A stretch of DNA of 64,000 nucleotides from Multifurca ochricompacta (taxonomy: Eukaryota; Basidiomycota; Agaricomycetes; Russulales; Russulaceae). The notes under the pieces were generated by a model. It did not search any database, was not told the origin of the DNA, and saw only the letters and a list, made by a program, of their open reading frames with translations. The stretch lies in assembly GCA_022496185.1 (NCBI GenBank), contig WTXG01000056.1, forward strand, positions 62,001 through 126,000. The letters are read 5' to 3'. The position numbers and the translations under genes are program-made. Shown here in pieces: positions 33,474-44,840 of the stretch. Position 1 is the first letter of the stretch. Every line of letters begins with the position of its first letter.

Positions 33474-34664
33474 ATGGCTCGTATAAAACGCCCAGCTCAC
33501 CTTACACAAGAACGAAAATTCTACAGATTCACCCCAAGAATGTCCACATCTTGCTTTCACCACCCCCTCACTGGACGAGCCCCATCCCCTATCAATGATC
33601 CTGCTGTCTTTGAGGCCACCCGATCTGTTGCCCTGGATGCTGCCACCAAAGCAGCACTGAGACGACCACAGGATGCCCCCACTCTTCCACCTACACCAAC
33701 CACAACACCCATCCCCTCTCCACCACATCCTCAATCCCCATTTACAATGACTGACAATCCCACCACCAACCTTACCCAAGCCATAACTCTTACAGCTACA
33801 AATCAGTCACTGGAGGAGGACATACGCAACAGGGTACTACTTCTACTGGAGGAAGCTCGTGCTAGGCTACAAACCTCTGCTCCTCCAGCTGATGATCCTA
33901 CTTTTGTCTACCGCCCCATGACCCCTGACTTCTCCCAACTACCTGGCAAGGAGTTTATCACGCAAACACAACAAGAAGTCCATGAATTAAGTTCTGACTT
34001 TGACTCACCAGGCCCCCCTTTCTGCCACAACCATGTGCACTCCCCCTCTTTCATCCCACACCAAATAGCAGACAATACAGGCCGCTTTGCTGTTGCTAGG
34101 TGGGTTGCCTTTGATTACCACTGTGCTAATCCCCGCATCTACTTCACCATGGGGGTGCATCATCCCATAACCGATGCCCCACTTTATGCCACCACCTACT
34201 ACCGCTTTGCACACAGACCCAACCCCCTCCTATCCCTCCATCAACAGCGACTCTTTGACAACAACCAGACCTATACCCCACTAGTTAATGTGGTGCTGGA
34301 CAACCTGCATGACCCTGGAGCCTGGGCTGAGGTCACTCGCTTCCGCTACACAACCTACCATCTGGATGAAGCTTGATGTAACCTTGCTCACTGGCGACAA
34401 TGCGCAGACCAAGCCCAACAGGACATCCACTCTGCCAGGCATGCCATGTCAAGGAATGACCTCTACTATTGACTCTTCCCCCACCTCACATATGCCTTCG
34501 CCCCCTCATGTGCCATTCCTCCCACTCAAGCAGCCCGCTTTGCGCCACACCCTGAATTGCGTGCAGTCCTACAGGCTGGTGGACCAGGAAGCCGACATCT
34601 CCCTCATCGCCACCGCACACGCCATCTACCACCACTCGATGTTGATCAACCTCGGGGTGACTGA
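33474..34664 (+). pseudogene. Gypsy-2 ORF3: extra post-pol protein of unknown function
   Basis: Starts at ATG 33474 (MARIKRPAHLTQERKFYRF), 73 nt after pol, and would end at TGA 34662-34664 (396 codons), with TGA codons at 34374-34376 and 34470-34472. Middle is Thr/Pro-rich (PTLPPTPTTTPIPSPPHPQ), then a more ordered region with FAVARWVAFDYHCANPRIYF and NVVLDNLHDPGAWAEV. No cysteine knuckles, unlike ORF3 of gypsy-1, and no family recognised. The open 300-codon first part suggests it was recently functional. Confidence 0.7.
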
Positions 34665-34705
34665 CCAACTGTCTGGGGTCAGACAGGGACCTACAAAGGG
34701 GGTAA

Positions 34706-35335
34706 TGTGACAGTTCCCTGGGCTGGTACAAGGGTCAAGGACATGTGACTTGCTTTTCTTTTTCTTTTTCTTTTTCTTTTCTTTTCTTTCCACATGCTAC
34801 TCTTACCACATGATGTGCTGATAAAGGACTTATGACTTATCATTCATACTGCTGACTGATTGCTTACTGAGGACCTTACTCATCTGCTTACTGATCAGTA
34901 GTAGAGGGCGTAACCCCTCCACCATCTATATCATTCTGGGACATTCTACTGTACAACCATTAGACTGTCTAGTGAAAGCTCCAGTAACTACCAGAATAGT
35001 CTCCCTACCAGCATACATGTATATAAAGACCCTAGTAGAAAGGACAAGACGTTAAGTCTGTTCTTCTGTAGCAATACAGGTGTACTAGAACTCACATCGT
35101 TTGACTGAAGACATCTCCCACTTGAAACCTTTAAGCCATGCCTTGAAGGAACTTTGACCCCTTGAAACTTGTAGCAGGACTTAAGTGTCGCTGCTCGACT
35201 TTGCCTCGCACGTGTGCCCCCCTCGATCGGCACAACTTGACTTAGATTAAACTTGACCTGGTCAGAGGCTCTTGTAGCCTTGACAAACAACCTCAAACCT
35301 TGAACCTTGACACAGCACCACACCTTGCTGTGACA
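34706..35335 (+). repeat. Gypsy-2 3' LTR
   Basis: 630 bp, TGTGACAGTTCCC to GCTGTGACA, with the TTTTTC tract near 34755-34790 and TATATAAAG near 35020. Uninterrupted, so it serves as reference for the split 5' copy. Confidence 0.93.
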
Positions 35336-35340
35336 GTTTG

Positions 35341-35721
35341 CCTTATCTCCTCTGGCAGGGCAGACACAGATGTGGAAGTGACTAGAGCACTTCAGAAGTT
35401 GTTAATGGGTTCCTCTATCAACATAATATGCCCATCCATCCTCCCATCAAGTTTTCAAGCCATAACTGGCCCCTCCCATATCATACACCCCCATTCCATC
35501 ATAAGTGCAATAGGCCACAAAACCAATTCAATGACATTGCTACACAAAACATTTTATATATCATGAACCACTGATCCAATTGACATTATTATAGGCTCTA
35601 ATTGAAGCGTAGATGCTACACTATCATCTACTAATTTCTACTAATTTTGGAAAGTATTCTCATTGTGTGGTAGGTCAATCTCTTCAGGGTGGCCAAACAT
35701 TGGAACAGTTTTGTGGGCTAC
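35341..35721. mobile_element. T1, right terminal segment
   Basis: Continues the transposase remnant after the target duplicate of gypsy-2 and then the right terminal repeat, reverse complement of 10550-10763, ending TGTGGGCTAC. The last two bases (TG) lie at 36985-36986, beyond the solo LTR. Confidence 0.9.
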
Positions 35722-36979
35722 TGTTACGCTCAGCGGAGCGTTCTGTGCGGCGTGCACGGGTCGGCGCGGGTCCATTACCTCAGCCACGAGCCTAGCACGA
35801 TAAGGCTAGACTCTGGGCACTGTTTAGCTTCGGGATCGGTTAAAGTTTGGTGCTATAATCAAGCACAGAGGGAGACGGGATGAGCCAGCCAAAGGGAGCT
35901 AATCCCCTAAGGCTGTTAAGTGGAGACAGGGCCCAGTTGCTGTGCCGGAAATGCACTGAGCACACTGGAGCCCTAGGAGACGGCAAAGGGGTTCAAAGGG
36001 AAGGGTACACACCCATTGCCAGAGGCAATGGGGGTCCCTGCAGGGATCTCAAGGACGCAAAAGAGGGGGAAAAGGCTTCTGATGTATTGGGGTCTAAGAT
36101 CTCTAGGCTGAAGGCACAAGAGGTCAAATCTAGGGTTGTACAAACTGTCTACAGGGTCTTATATACTGTATGGGGATCTGGTTTGTAGCTAATCAGGAAC
36201 AGGGTCAGAGTCCTTATCATCCAATAGCAGATAAGATGTCAAAGATAGTCCATGATAAGGATAAGCCTTATCAGAAGCATAATCATGTGGGACAGCCCCA
36301 CAGGAGTCATATCAGTGTGGGAGGATTCCCACCAGGGTCAGGGGTAAATGGGGAGATAACAGGTCCCACAGGAGTCAGGGTGGATGTGGGAATACTCCCA
36401 CAGGAATCAGAGAAGCGAATGATAAGCCAGATGGGCCATGTGATCAGAAAGGGTAAATGATCAGATGAAGATGCTGTGATCAGGGTCAGGGATCACATGG
36501 TCCAAAGTCACATGGTCAGGGATCACATGGTCAAGGGTCACATGGCCAAGGGTCACATGGCCAGGAGTCACATGACTGGCAGAGGGTCAAGTACAAGCCA
36601 AAGTCGTCTAGTTGTCTGGACTGGTCAGATTGGCAGGGACAATGTCAGGGGTTCCTATGGGTGTCAAGCACAGGGACAGGGTCAGGAGCAGTGGCCAAGG
36701 CATAAGCCAAGGCAGCAAGGAAGGGTGGTGTACATCCAACAGTGTAGCAGCTTAACTACCAGCAGGTTAGGTGTAAATGGCAGCATGGGAGGTCAGTCCT
36801 ATGAACAATGTCACAGGAATCAGGGTAGGGTCCTGGGCACACAGGCCACAGGCATCAGGAAGGTCCCAAGGCAGCATACCAAGGGCATAAGGGAGTGGTC
36901 CAGAGAAGGGGAAAGTCAAGGATGGTGCAAAGAATAAGGCATGGTGTGCAGGGCCAGGAAAAAGAGTAGGGTCATAACA
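35722..36979 (+). repeat. 1.26-kb solo LTR (TGTTACGC...TCATAACA), TSD GCTAC
   Basis: Bounded by TGTTACGCTCAGCGG and GGGTCATAACA with GCTAC duplicated at 35717-35721 and 36980-36984. Unusually long for the LTRs here. From about 36475 to 36580 it carries a tandem array of GTCACATGG-type units, and (CCCACAGGAGTCA)-like motifs recur at 36290-36410. No coding region. Orientation is given by similarity of ends only. Confidence 0.85.
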
Positions 36980-39422
36980 GCTACTGTAACTCCACACAAG
37001 TAGCTACCGTAGTTAATGGTAGTGGCAGAATACAGGAGGTGCATGAGACACCTCGCATTTCACTTTATACAATGACTGAGCATTCACAAGAGGTTGATGA
37101 TGGCAGCAATCCTTGGATGATGGACAGCGGAGCCACCACTCACTTTACACCATACTTAGACGACTTCTCTGAGTATTTCCCACATAAGGGACATCAGGTG
37201 ACAATTGGTGATGGCTCCATAGTCCAAGTTGAAGGAACAGGCAAAGTTCTTCTCAAAACTTGTAATAATTATGAGTTAGAGTTAAACAATGTCTTTTATA
37301 TGCCTGGCAGTGAAAGAATACTGTCAACAAGCTGCATCACCAACAAAGGTGGCTCAGTGGAATTTACTCCATCTGAGGTCAGAATAAAGTACAATAATGC
37401 AGTTATAGTGGAAGGTGTCAAGGCTATGGGACTCTATTGGGTCTTTGGGAAAACTATGCAGAATCTAAATACTGCTTCCCACAAATCTGCATCAAGTAGC
37501 CTTGACACCTGGCATTTGCGCATGGGTCATATGTCTAAAGAGGCCCTCAAAAGATATGCTCCTAAGGCTGTAAAAGGTCTTAGCATTGATAATAGCCAGA
37601 TGGAAGACAAGCCATGTTATGGCTGTGAAATGGGAAAATCACACCGTCTTCCATTCCCTCCCTCTCAAAAGAGAGCTTCAGCACCCTTGGAAGTCATTCA
37701 TAGTGACCTAGTTGGTCCTTTGCAATGTACTTCAATTCAAGGGAACCTATACTTCGCCACTTTCATAGACAACTTTAGCAGGACAGCTCTAGTTGTTGCT
37801 ATGAAAGCTAAAAGTGAATTTACATCGGTCTTCAGTAACATTAAGGCATTCTTGGAAAATAAAACAGACAAGAAAATAAAGACCTTACACACTGACCGAG
37901 GTGGTGAATATGTAAATAGGGAGCTGAAGTCCATACTTGAGAAGGCTGGCATAGAGCATAAATTGACAATGCCATATTCCCCACAACAGAATGGAAGGGC
38001 TGAAAGGTTCAACAGAACCATCATGGAAAAGGCCACCAGTATGTTGCATCATGCTGGTCTTTCCCTTGGTTTCTGGGAATGTGCAGTGCGAACAGCCTGT
38101 CACATATACAATAGAATGCCAATCCGCTCAAATAAGTGGAGGACACCACTAGAGCTTCTGGATGGGGACATTCCAGATGTCTCATACTTTAAAATCTTTG
38201 GCTGCTTAGCCTACTATACTGTCCCAGAGGACAAAAGATGTAAACTGGATCACAAAGCCAGGGAAACAGTCTTTGTCGGGTATGCACCCCACTCAAAAGG
38301 ATATCTTCTCTGGGATATGCATACTCGATCCTTCATATTGTCAAGAGATGTGACGTTCGATGAAGGGTCCTTTCCATCCAACCTTGCTAAGGACAGCAAG
38401 GGAAAGCAAAAGGAAAAAGTTACGCCTTTTGTCTTAGAAGTTGAGAGGCCTGTCCAGCCTCAATCAGCAATAGCCACAGTTCCTCAGGCCCCTGAAGATA
38501 AGGAAGCTGAGGTTGAGGAACAGGAGGTAGTGGAACCTCCTCAAGTAAATCCTGAGCCTACCACACCTGAAAATGAACTTGATACACACAATCAAACTAT
38601 CTATCAGACGCCTCCATCCCAAATCATGGAACCATCAGAACTCCCTGAGAGAACCCATGCCAAAAGACAATCTAAGAAAAAGAATGTTGGCAGACTTCCC
38701 CAGCCGGTATTTACCAGGGAAAGTCCATGCTCTCAGCAACGTGACAAGGCTGTGCAGGAAGATTTAGATCTTGATACTGCCCGTCCTAAATGTTCATGCC
38801 ACATGAATCCTCGATTTTATAATGAGGATAATGCTGAGTTCGTACAGGGTTCTTCCAGACTTGGGCATATGGAACTGCTAAATGCTGCAGGAGTCTCTTA
38901 TAGAGACCCCCTGACTTTTCAGGAGGCAATGCAGTCTGATAATGCCAATGAATGGCTTGAAGCATGTAGATATGAAATCGATGCTTTAGATAAGCTTGAT
39001 GTGTGGCACCTTGAGGATCTTCCAAAAGGAAGAAAGGCAGTCAAGTCAAAATGGGTTTTTAAGTTGAAACCAGATGGACAGTTTTGTGCTAGGCTTGTGG
39101 CAAAAGGGTTCACCCAAGTAGAAGGAGTGGACTTTGACGAAACATTTTCCCCAGTCGCCAGATTTGAATCACTTAGATTATTACTAGTGCTAGCTACACT
39201 AGAGGATTGGGAAATCCACCAGATGGATGTCAAATCAGCATTCCTACATGGCGATCTGGATGAGGAAATTTATATGGAGCAACCAGTTGGTTTCGTCATT
39301 GCTGGTCAAGAGTCCAAAGTTTGTAGGCTACAAAAAGCATTATATGGCCTCAAACAAGCCTCCCAAGCATGGAATCTTCAATTCCATGCAGTTCTTAATG
39401 AACTGGGCTTTACTCGGACGTA

Positions 39423-41031
39423 CAGTAGCCCACAAAACCGTTCCAATGTTTGGCCACCCTGAAGAGATTGACCTACCACACAATGAGAATAATTTCCTAA
39501 ATTAGTAGAAATTAGTAGATGATAGTGTAGCATCTAAGCTTCAATTAGAGCCTATAATAATGTCAATTGGATCAGTGGTTCATGATATATAAAATGTTTT
39601 GTGAGGCATTATCATTGGAACAGTTTTGTGGCCAACATGTGAGATGACAAAACCGGTATCTGGTGGTCATGGGAATGCATTGACAGTCATGTGACAATGT
39701 TTTATAAGTTGAACACACACCAAATAATCATCAAGAACACTTGCTTCTTACCATGCATGCCCTCTCTGCTGCCAAAAGGACTCACATCATCTCCCTCCTC
39801 ACTTCAGGCAAATCTGCCCATAAAGTGTCAACTATGACTGGCCATGGCACTATTATCATCTCAAGATGGGTCATAAATACTGCCCTTACCATCCCAATTC
39901 AAATGGAGGGAGACCAAGGAAGCTGACAGAGAGAAATGCTCAGCATGCTGTTTGCCTTATCTCCTCTGGCAGGGCAGACACAGATGTGGAAGTGACTAGA
40001 GCACTTCAGAAGTTGTTAATGGGTTCCTCTATCAACATAATATGCCCATCCATCCTCCCATCAAGTTTTCAAGCCATAACTGGCCCCTCCCATATCATAC
40101 ACCCCATTCCATCATAAGTGCAATAGGCCACAAAACCAATTCAATGACATTGCTACACAAAACATTTTATATATCATGAACCACTGACCCAATTGACATC
40201 AGTATAGGCTCTAAGTGACACTTAGATGATACAATATCATCTACCAATTTCTACTAATTTTGGAAATTATTCCTATGGTGTGGTTGGTCAATCTCTTCAG
40301 GATGGTTAAACATTGGAATGGTTTTGTGGGTTACTGTATGATGGAATGGGGGTGTATGATATGGGAGGGGCCAGTTATGGCTTGAAAACTTGATGGGAGG
40401 ATGGATGGGCATATTATGTTGATAGAGGAACCCATTAACAACTTCTGAAGTGCTCTAGTCACTTCCACATCTGTGTCTGCCCTGCCAGAGGAGATAAGGC
40501 AAACAGCATGCTGAGCATTTCTCTCTGTCAGCTTCCTTGGTCTCCCTCCATTTGAATTGGGATGGTAAGGGCAGTATTTATGACCCATCTTGAGATGATA
40601 ATAGTGCCATGGCCAGTCATAGTTGACACTTTATGGGCAGATTTGCCTGAAGTGAGGAGGGAGATGATGTGAGTCCTTTTGGCAGCAGAGAGGGCATGCA
40701 TGGTAAGAAGCAAGTGTTCTTGATGATTATTTGGTGTGTGTTCAACTTATAAAACATTGTCACATGACTGTCAATGCATTCCCATGACCACCAGATACCG
40801 GTTTTGTCATCTCACATGTTGGCCACAAAACTGTTCCAATGATAATGCCTCACAAAACATTTTATATATCATGAACCACTGATCCAATTGACATTATTAT
40901 AGGCTCTAATTGAAGCTTAGATGCTACACTATCATCTACTAATTTCTACTAATTTAGGAAATTATTCTCATTGTGTGGTAGGTCAATCTCTTCAGGGTGG
41001 CCAAACATTGGAACGGTTTTGTGGGCTACTG
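39423..41031. mobile_element. T2, palindromic Tc1/mariner derivative in copia-2 RT
   Basis: TA at 39421-39422 and 41032-41033 flank the unit, and removing it with one TA restores the RT frame exactly as in copia-1. It consists of a complete T1-like unit (39423-40336) followed by an inverted copy lacking one end. The 694-bp left arm (39423-40116) is the near-perfect reverse complement of the 695-bp right arm (40337-41031); one difference is C4 versus C5. Each arm includes the N-terminal transposase piece. Both outer ends are the same terminal repeat, so the whole moved as one fold-back element. Confidence 0.93.
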
Positions 41032-41825
41032 TACTCTGATGCAGGAGTATATGTGTTTCATCAAAAGGAGGGGGATGATTCACTCTATGTCATTCTTTAT
41101 GTAGATGACATTACTATACTTGGATCTTCCAATGATAAGATAACGTGGCTGAAGTCATCTCTATCTAATCAATATGAAATGACTGACTTCGGAGAAATCC
41201 AGTCCTACCTTGGAGTTAACATCACCAGGGACCGTCCTAATAAGACACTGGAAATTGACCAAGCAGCCTACGTTTTATCTATTATTGAGAAGTTTGGGAT
41301 GAGGGATTCCAACCGAGTATATACTCCTCTTCCCTCTGGCACTGATGTACATCTGGTCAAGTTTGATGGCCAGGCATCTACTTCTGAAATAAAGAAGTAC
41401 CAACAGTTGATGGGGTCTCTGCTATGGGTGCAGATTGGAAGCAGACCTGACATCAGTTTTGCTGTGGCGTGCCTTAGCCAATATGCTTCCAATCCCTCTC
41501 AAGATCATATGCGACTTGCAAAGTATGTCTTAAAGTATCTAAATAGTACAAAAGACTGCAAGTTGCAGTATTCTGGAGGGAATGGGGAGAGTGGCCTTCA
41601 TGGCTTTGCAGATTCCTCATGGGGAGATCAAGAGGACTGCCACTCAACCTCAGGCTATGTGTTTTTCTTAGCAAATGGTGCCATATCCTGGTGTTCCAGA
41701 AAGCAGAAAACAGTAGCACAGTCCACCACTGAAGCCAAGTATATGAGTCTCTCTGAGGCTTCAAATCAGGCAGCGTGGTACAGGACTTTCATGGAGGAAC
41801 TAGGGTATGAGGTAACCTCCCCTAT

Positions 41826-42376
41826 TGTGACAGAATTTGGACTGACAAAGGTGACATAGCTGACTGATGACTGAGACGGACTTGTTGTTCTGAAACACTA
41901 CTTACTGTTTGCTTACTGAGGGCTCAACCCCTCCATGTTCTCCTTAGTTCTAGCTGGTTCTATTGCGCAACCACTAGATAATACATCATAGTACTAGAAC
42001 TTTCCATTTACTATGACATAGCTAGATCTACCTGTATTTAAAGCACAGTAAAGTAGGAGAGACAGACCTAAGTCTGTTCTCTTGTGTTCAATTCAAGGTG
42101 CCCTAGACTTCTCTGAACTCTCCCTCTCTGTAAAGAACTCCACTTGAACTCTCCAAGATGCGACTTGGAGAGCCTTTGACCCTATTAAACTTGTTGTGGG
42201 ACTGAGTGTCTCTGCCATCAACTTCAACTCTCACGCATGCCCTATCAACTTTGTTGGGGACTTGAACCGACTTGACTCCATTATCGACTTGGAGTCTTGA
42301 CTTGACCTTGATATATCTTGACTTGGAGACCAGCTCCTGACCGACGTTCGACACAGTGTCGCACCTAACTGTGACA
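41826..42376 (+). repeat. Solo LTR (TGTGACAG...CTGTGACA), TSD CCTAT
   Basis: 551 bp bounded by TGTGACAGAATT and CTAACTGTGACA, with CCTAT at 41821-41825 and 42377-42381. The empty site is preserved in copia-1 near 25705. Same family as 12152-12610. Confidence 0.95.
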
Positions 42377-42885
42377 CCTATACTACTCCATTGTGACAAT
42401 AAGGGTGCCATAGACTTGGCATTAAACCCAGTCACAGGAAGGCGGTCAAAGCATATACCTATCAAGTACCATGCCATTAGGGGGTACATTGAATCGCACA
42501 TAATTGAGTTAGTGTGAACCCCCACTGGTGAGATGCTGGCAGATGGCTTCACTAAGTCTCTACCAAGAGCATCATTTGAAACCATGGTAAATGGACTTGG
42601 ACTTATGCTGGAATAAGAGAGCTGGAATCTGGAGACTTTGTATACCAGTTTTACTTTCCCACCATGAGCAAAGTTCTCGACTTCGAGAGTGATGCAAGAG
42701 GTGTGTATGGTTTCAGTTTGCATAAGCAAATCACCACAATATGTCTCTGAACACTGTGCTCTTCTCGCACTTGAGAGTTAGAGAAGTTGGATCTCTGGCT
42801 GGCGATATGCTCGTTCAATTGTGATGGCAGTGTGCTCATCCAATTCATTTCCCATCCATGACCAGATGCCTTCAGCATGGAGGGA

Positions 42886-43387
42886 TGTTGAACACAGAAG
42901 ATGTTCAGTGATGCTTCAGGCATCAGGTGATTAGATTAGCTACTTTGTAGATTAGATTAGATACCGGAGTATTGGACTTTTTACATTATCATTATTACTT
43001 TCTTTCTCACATTCCACAGTAGCTGACTGATACACCATGTAACATGTGATTTCTGTAATGGCCAATGGCCTTTCTCCCTCATGTTTATTGTTTGGACTTT
43101 ATCCGGCACCTGAGGACTTATTCCCAGTGTGCACAGACCATCCCTTGGGGTATATAAGGGTGTCTGTTTCGTCTCTTCCACTTCAGAGTTCTTCTAACCT
43201 CTGAAGTGTAAGTTCTTCTTTACTATCTACTTTACTATTAGACTAACGTTCTTATATAGAACTTTCTTTGTCTAGGTCAGTAGTATAGTTAATATAGAGT
43301 TCTTCTAACCTCTGAAGTAACTTTCTTTGTCTAGCTTAACCCGCTAACATTCACAGTCAGTATGCTGTGCCTCATGCCTGTTTGACA
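42886..43387 (+). repeat. Copia-2 3' LTR
   Basis: 502 bp, TGTTGAACACAGAAG to CTGTTTGACA, followed by TAAAA duplicate 43388-43392. Contains TATATAAGG near 43151 and the CTTCAGAG/CTCTGAAG stem-loop. Confidence 0.93.
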
Positions 43388-43392
43388 TAAAA

Positions 43393-43723
43393 ATGCACCA
43401 GAATGATGGCAAAAGGTTATAGAAAGGATGACTAAAAGGATTCAAGGAGTTACCAAGGCAAAAAGGGGTGAAAAAAAGGAGTAATTGGGCAGATAGTGGA
43501 TTAAAAATGTGGGTCAAAAAACTGTCCCAATGATTGATTGATTTGATTTGATCATAAAATGCTTATATCATGGCCAATTTCTTTGATCCAAATTGGGCAT
43601 GGTAGCCAGGAAGCAGGGCTTTCAGACATACAGCCACACCATAACCAGATTCCTAAATGCTGAGGTGCTATAGAGTGAATACTAGAAATGGTGCAAACAT
43701 CGGGACAGTTTTTTGACCCACTG
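43393..43723. mobile_element. T0, right end
   Basis: Continues the right arm of T0 after the copia-2 target duplicate (ATGCACCAGAATGATGG) and ends in TTTTTTGACCCACTG before TA 43724-43725. It includes the roughly 215-bp terminal repeat with the end motif reversed at its inner edge (43513-43530). Confidence 0.88.
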
Positions 43724-44044
43724 TAGAAGGAACTCTGAAGTGTAAGAGACAAAACAGACACCCTTATATACCCATGGGGGCCAGGGGAAATGGTCTGTGC
43801 ACACTGGGAATAAGTCCACAAGTGCCAGACAATAAACAATGAGGGATAAAGGCCATTGGCCAAAGAGATATCATGTGCTTACTGCACATTACTAAGTACA
43901 TCACTAATCAGCTGAGTAAGGTGAGAAAGAAATGTAATAAAGATATTGTAAAAAGTCTGAAACTCCGGAACCTAATCTAATCTTATCTACAGCTTAAGCG
44001 ATCCTTAGATGCCTGAAGCATCTCCAGACACATCTTGTGTCAAC
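43724..44044 (-). repeat. Reversed, truncated copia LTR
   Basis: On the minus strand it starts TGTTGACACAAG at 44044 and follows the copia LTR past TATATAAGG to CTTCAGAGTTCCTTCTA, where T0 cuts it at a TA. The rest of this LTR is not found to the left of T0, which abuts a gypsy end instead. Confidence 0.8.
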
Positions 44045-44193
44045 AGCCTGTTCCTTCAATGACACTTAGGGATTAGCTCCTTTGTGTTGACTTGTCATTT
44101 GAATCTGTATGCTAGTAACACAGTGTACAAAGACCTTGCAGAAATGCTATATGATTGCACATGTTGTGCTGAATGCCTGCACCAGGCATTACA
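44045..44193 (-). repeat. Reversed fragment of the TGTAACGCC solo-LTR family
   Basis: Minus strand begins TGTAATGCCTGGTGCAGGC near 44193 and shares the GGAGCTAATCCCT motif with 27810-28403. It is cut at 44045 by the copia LTR. Confidence 0.65.
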
Positions 44194-44840
44194 TGTAAGC
44201 TCTTAGCAATTGTTCAATATAGGTCTATTCTTGCTGGATTTTCACTCTTAGTTTCACCACAATCTCAACATCTTATCTTATCTACATAGCAAGCATAGGA
44301 TAGAAGCACCTGTTACAAACACTGTTATTGATACAAGCTAAACTAAGACAATTTATGTTACAGGAGTTAAATAGGAGACATAATATGGCAGAAGGCCAAA
44401 GCAGTGGCCAGGGTTGATATAATGTAAACTACAAGTCCTTCAAAAAATGCAGCTAAAACTTGATTTGATGCTGTAAAGCCATGGCTTGGGCCTAAGCTGG
44501 GCCTAAGCCGGCTGGAAGCCGTCACTATGGCCCAGGCTTGGGTTTTGAAAAGCCTGAGCCGCCAAAGGCCGAGCCGGCTAACAGTGCGTATTATTCGATT
44601 TCACCCCTCCTAGGCCGGCCTCCTGCAAGCTTCACCTCCTAACCATACAAAACCGATACAGAGGCATGTCTCCACTTCTGTTACAAACTCTACAGACTAC
44701 TACAAACTACTACAAAGACAGCAACATTCCACTCCTCCCCCTCCCAAAGCACCACTTTGCCCTTCTTCCCAAATAAAACCAAAAAAGAGACCAAACTTCC
44801 CCCCCTACCCAATCCGAGGACAAGTAAATAATACGTGTTC
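44194..44840. other. Unclassified, repeat-like then gene-proximal sequence
   Basis: No gene seen. At about 44470-44590 there are repeated and inverted GGCCTAAGC/GCCCAGGC/CCGGCT motifs that resemble transposon subterminal repeats, but no end or target duplication could be fixed. From about 44640 the composition changes to gene-flank type. Confidence 0.4.

Larger units (their letters stand above)
19733..35335 (+). mobile_element. Gypsy-2, Ty3/gypsy element with chromodomain, split 5' LTR
   Basis: GTTTG is duplicated at 19728-19732 and 35336-35340. The 5' LTR is in three pieces (19733-20035, 27728-27809, 28409-28654; about 631 bp together) because a hAT-like element and a solo LTR landed in it. 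The 3' LTR (34706-35335) is whole and 630 bp. Internal order: gag, protease, RT, RNase H, integrase, chromodomain, extra ORF, purine tract AAAGGGGG, 3' LTR. It sits in T1 and is inactive through CGA-to-TGA stops. Confidence 0.92.
36989..42615 (+). pseudogene. Copia-2 pol, split by T2 and a solo LTR
   Basis: Resumes where gag was cut (STQVATVVNGSG) and stays open through protease (MMDSGATTHFTPY), pre-integrase zinc domain, integrase (HTDRGGEY, PQQNGRAERFNRT) and the first RT half to 39420. T2 then interrupts. RT resumes at 41034 (SDAGVYVFHQKEG, YVDDITILG) with RNase H to 41825, where a solo LTR interrupts. The last piece (42382-42615) holds a TGA for the Arg codon in ELVRTPTGEM and ends TAA 42613-42615. 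Apart from insertions it is better preserved than its gag. Confidence 0.93.

Noticed and set aside
36475..36580. Spaced short repeats that might suggest a CRISPR-like array
   Set aside because: Units are contiguous imperfect tandem repeats inside a eukaryotic LTR; there are no unique spacers or cas genes.
35880..36937. Open frames of about 100-150 codons inside the 1.26-kb solo LTR
   Set aside because: They follow GGTCAGGG/CACATGG repeats, giving repetitive translations; the segment is bounded as an LTR with a clean duplication.
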